Notes under the pieces: model-generated | What the model was told of the DNA's origin: nothing | The model's database searches: none | What the model saw: only the letters and a program-made list of their open reading frames with translations | Origin: Paraburkholderia phenazinium | Lineage (GTDB): Bacteria; Pseudomonadota; Gammaproteobacteria; Burkholderiales; Burkholderiaceae | NCBI RefSeq assembly: GCF_900100735.1 | Contig: NZ_FNCJ01000017.1 | Location: 62,001 to 126,000, forward strand | DNA length: 64,000 nt | Direction: 5' to 3' | Translations under genes and position numbers: made by a program | Part shown: piece after piece, positions 62,901 to 64,000 of the stretch | Position numbering within the stretch: the first letter of the stretch is position 1 | How the letters are laid out: each line of letters opens with the position of its first letter

Positions 62901-63077
62901 CAGAAAGGCCAGTTCAGCCTCGATGTCGAGATCCCTGTCAACGCCAGCGCTGAGATTTGGGTGCCGGCGTCAAAGGGACAGAAAGTTGAAGGAGACGGTG
63001 CGAATCTTCTCTATCGAAAGGATGATTGGGCGGTCTACCAGGCTGGGTCAGGGAAGTATCATTTTTCGGTGCTTTGA
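60000..63077 (+). CDS. Secreted GH78 alpha-L-rhamnosidase
   Basis: The 1025-residue protein has a signal peptide (KLIAAVVMLALHAFCFAES), a Fn3-like N-terminal domain (NPLGIDTPKPRLSWILGS), and an inserted beta-domain of ~150 residues that may bind carbohydrate. The rhamnosidase N domain (ARLYTTALGLYQAEINGHQV) and the alpha/alpha-barrel follow, with DTPARDERLGWTGD, where Asp627, Glu628 and Asp635 match conserved GH78 acidic residues. It should release terminal alpha-L-rhamnose outside the cytoplasm. The 123 bases before the start show no clear ribosome binding site; an ATG at 60006 is also possible. It directly follows a rhamnose polymer locus, which is unusual. Confidence 0.92.
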   Translation: MSMKFRKLIAAVVMLALHAFCFAESTVAGTGVSIQSTSVEYASNPLGIDTPKPRLSWILGSSERNQKQSAYQVKVATSLSLLARPDVWDSGKVATDQSALVSYGGAPLLSRTRYYWAVRVWDAHGQPSAWSKPSWWEMGLLAKSDWQAQWIGHDQVLSLPAGFNKSNQPAQLNPSQTQGQSFTSSKPFSSVSASVPTFVTTHSGMTLSLYEGGPGGKLVARHRFNNQPDNAWGTLKLRKPAAPGKYYLEQSNVTGKIGWWSYDKGGYEYGEAYANGKPTSGDRKIRWDTGTREQPESPAPELRKEFVAKKQIQSARLYTTALGLYQAEINGHQVGEDFFAPGWTDYNRRVQYQTYDVTDLVRSGKNAIGVTLAPGWYAGDIGSFGPDQYGPIPYALAQLELKYSDGSIERIVTDNSWKSKVGPIVSADLIMGEKYDARKETPGWSSPGFDDTGWKTVQVKPATQAQLVAQVDPPVRMERELEPVKVTHRKPSSYIFDLGQNMVGTVRLRVTGKAGQVITIRHAEVLNGDGTIYTTNLRTATATDTYVLKGQGEEVFEPNFTVHGFRYVEVTGSNTQPQLVGRVLHTAAPFTLSFETDVPMLNQLQSNIAWGQRGNFLSIPTDTPARDERLGWTGDIAAFAGTGTYNMESAQFLSKWLTDLRDTQSPDGAFSDVAPAPDGLGIGEAGAGWGDAGVIVPWVLYERYGDRRVLEQNFDAMVKWLSYLKANSTGYLRPNAGYGDWLNIKDETPKDLIATAFFANSAAIVAKAAVVLGKDPAPYEALFANIRGAFNTSFVLPDGRIKGNTQTAYVLALTMDLLPTSLRKPAADHLVELIKARGWHLSTGFLGTPRLLPALSETGHMDVAYRLLLQTSFPSWGYQIGKGATTMWERWDAIRPNGAFQDARMNSFNHYAYGSVGEWMYQDIAGIRPGSPGFQKIVIKPTPGDKVHSATSRYDSPYGPIAVSWQEQKGQFSLDVEIPVNASAEIWVPASKGQKVEGDGANLLYRKDDWAVYQAGSGKYHFSVL

Positions 63078-63149
63078 GACTCCTGACCCGACACTCGTTA
63101 TGACCTGGATGGCTTGCTGGCGGAGGAGTCCGCCGCGGCATTTCCTTTC

Positions 63150-63527
63150 TTAGCCGAATCTGGCGATGATCAGGACGCCAGCCATTACAACGGCAGTGCC
63201 AACAAGTCGACCCGCATTCACGCCATCGCGAAAGAAGACCACGCCCGAAGCCAGCACCAGCATATACACAAGGCTCGTGAATGGATACGCGTAGCTGATC
63301 TGGAATTTCGTGAGCGCGAGCATCCACGACACACCCGCGAAGAATGTCGCGATGATGCCTGAGATCACCCACGGGTTTAGCAAAAGACCTATGACGAACT
63401 GGATCTTGCCGGGCAAGCCTACCGGAAGATTGCCAGCGTGGCCGACCTGCCAGCGCATGACGACCTGACTGTATGCTGTCAGAAAGACCATCGCGAAGAT
63501 GTAGAGATGATCCAGGGCTCGATTCAT
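63150..63527 (-). CDS. Small four-helix transporter (ArnE/EmrE-like)
   Basis: The 125-residue protein has four predicted membrane helices and the segment WMLALTKFQISYAYPFTSLV, similar to the SMR/ArnE-ArnF fold. ArnE/F-like proteins flip undecaprenyl-linked sugars, which would fit the nearby glycan genes; drug export is the alternative. The start at 63527 gives the normal SMR length; the frame upstream is open but atypical. It is convergent with the rhamnosidase gene. Confidence 0.7.
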   Translation of the reverse strand: MNRALDHLYIFAMVFLTAYSQVVMRWQVGHAGNLPVGLPGKIQFVIGLLLNPWVISGIIATFFAGVSWMLALTKFQISYAYPFTSLVYMLVLASGVVFFRDGVNAGRLVGTAVVMAGVLIIARFG

Positions 63528-63658
63528 TGGATGCGCACCGGCAAAATGTAGGCGCACATTGTACAAGACGCCTAACCCCGCGCCGTAGAACGGGCCGCCG
63601 GCGCTACGCCGTATGCGAGAGGGGAGGAACATCCCCGCCGGTCAAATCATCCGGTATG

Positions 63659-63675
63659 GTGCTAACATTTAGCAC
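63659..63675. promoter_or_regulatory. Palindrome upstream of the PhyH-like gene
   Basis: GTGCTAA, CAT and TTAGCAC form a perfect 7-bp inverted repeat 25 bases before the ATG at 63700, between divergent genes. It could be an operator. Confidence 0.4.
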
Positions 63676-63699
63676 TCTCTCCGACTGCCTGGATGTTTC

Positions 63700-64000
63700 A
63701 TGTCAACACAGAACCTGCACGCAGCATATGGGGTCTCTGAGCGCCTCGAAGCCAACGACAATATCGACGAGGCTGTTGCGGAACTCCGCATCAATGGCTA
63801 TGCCGTCCTGGAAAGCGGACTATCCCGGGATTTCCTTGATACATTGAAAGGCGACCTTGATCGGGTCTACTCAAGGCAGGTTCAGGAGATGGGCGGTGAA
63901 GACGTTCTGCGTCGCATACACGACACAGATATCGCCCGCTGCATGCTGTCCTATGAATCCAATTTCCTGGCGGTTGCCACGACGGAACCACTGATGAAAC
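63700..64000 (+). CDS. Phytanoyl-CoA dioxygenase-like protein (3' truncated by window)
   Basis: An open frame from the ATG at 63700 runs to the window end (100 residues visible). AVAELRINGYAVLESGLSRD, then FLDTLKGDLDRVYS, matches the N-terminus of PhyH-type non-haem iron, 2-oxoglutarate-dependent oxygenases. The iron-binding H-x-D...H residues would lie beyond the window, so the call is based on the N-terminal pattern only. It is divergent from the small transporter gene, with a palindrome in its promoter region. Confidence 0.65.
   Translation, partial: MSTQNLHAAYGVSERLEANDNIDEAVAELRINGYAVLESGLSRDFLDTLKGDLDRVYSRQVQEMGGEDVLRRIHDTDIARCMLSYESNFLAVATTEPLMK

Overview
The window looks like a chromosomal segment of a Paraburkholderia/Burkholderia-type betaproteobacterium. 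The sequence is GC-rich with strong third-position GC bias. It carries two DUF4148 exported proteins, the pyrR-pyrB-pyrX arrangement, a CIRCE-controlled groESL operon, and an O-antigen-type polysaccharide locus next to apaH. The genus is inferred from gene content, not from a marker gene. No rRNA, tRNA, CRISPR array, insertion sequence or prophage was recognised.

Layout. (1) 1-7997: the 3' part of a membrane GT87 glycosyltransferase fused in frame to a GtrB/DPM-like GT2; a minus-strand set (winged-helix regulator, beta-propeller protein, secreted GDSL hydrolase); a divergent DUF899-DUF2182 pair; a membrane protein of unknown function. (2) 8189-12078: two small DUF4148 proteins, an exported thioredoxin-like protein and an OmpR-type two-component system. 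A duplicated ~98-bp intergenic element with GTATC repeats links these genes. (3) 12150-13193: a Tat-exported alpha/beta hydrolase. (4) 14185-27697: a catabolic locus for an amino-acid- or opine-like compound, with two related LysR regulators, two ABC uptake systems (one without an ATPase gene), three full-length DAO-family flavoenzymes, HcnA/HcnB-like subunits, an HcnC-like gene with two large internal in-frame gaps, and a RidA-like deaminase. (5) 27766-31013: LysR, two short-chain dehydrogenases and a small possible lipoprotein. (6) 31210-33321: groES-groEL. (7) 33433-42280: housekeeping genes thiD, rubredoxin, a FimL/ChpA-N-like protein, yqgE, ruvX, pyrR, pyrB, pyrX (an apparently inactive dihydroorotase), a plsC-type acyltransferase and apaH.

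(8) 42389-59876: a Wzx/Wzy-type polysaccharide locus. Encoded precursor routes are dTDP-L-rhamnose (rmlBDAC), UDP-L-FucNAc (fnlABC-like) and probably a D-QuiNAc/D-FucNAc-type sugar (CapD/WbpM-like dehydratase plus a WbpV-like reductase). The latter would be loaded on the lipid carrier by a small initiating phosphoglycosyltransferase, and three further glycosyltransferases, a flippase, a polymerase and a PglD/NeuD-like acetyltransferase complete the set. (9) 60000-64000: a secreted GH78 alpha-L-rhamnosidase, an ArnE/EmrE-like small membrane protein and the start of a phytanoyl-CoA-dioxygenase-like gene cut by the window end.

The most unusual items are the opine-like catabolic locus with its degraded flavoprotein gene, the duplicated regulatory element beside the two-component system, the hairpin in the groES leader, the secreted rhamnosidase beside a rhamnose-polymer locus, and the GT87-GT2 in-frame fusion. 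All functional statements are read from sequence motifs and family knowledge; no database search was possible.
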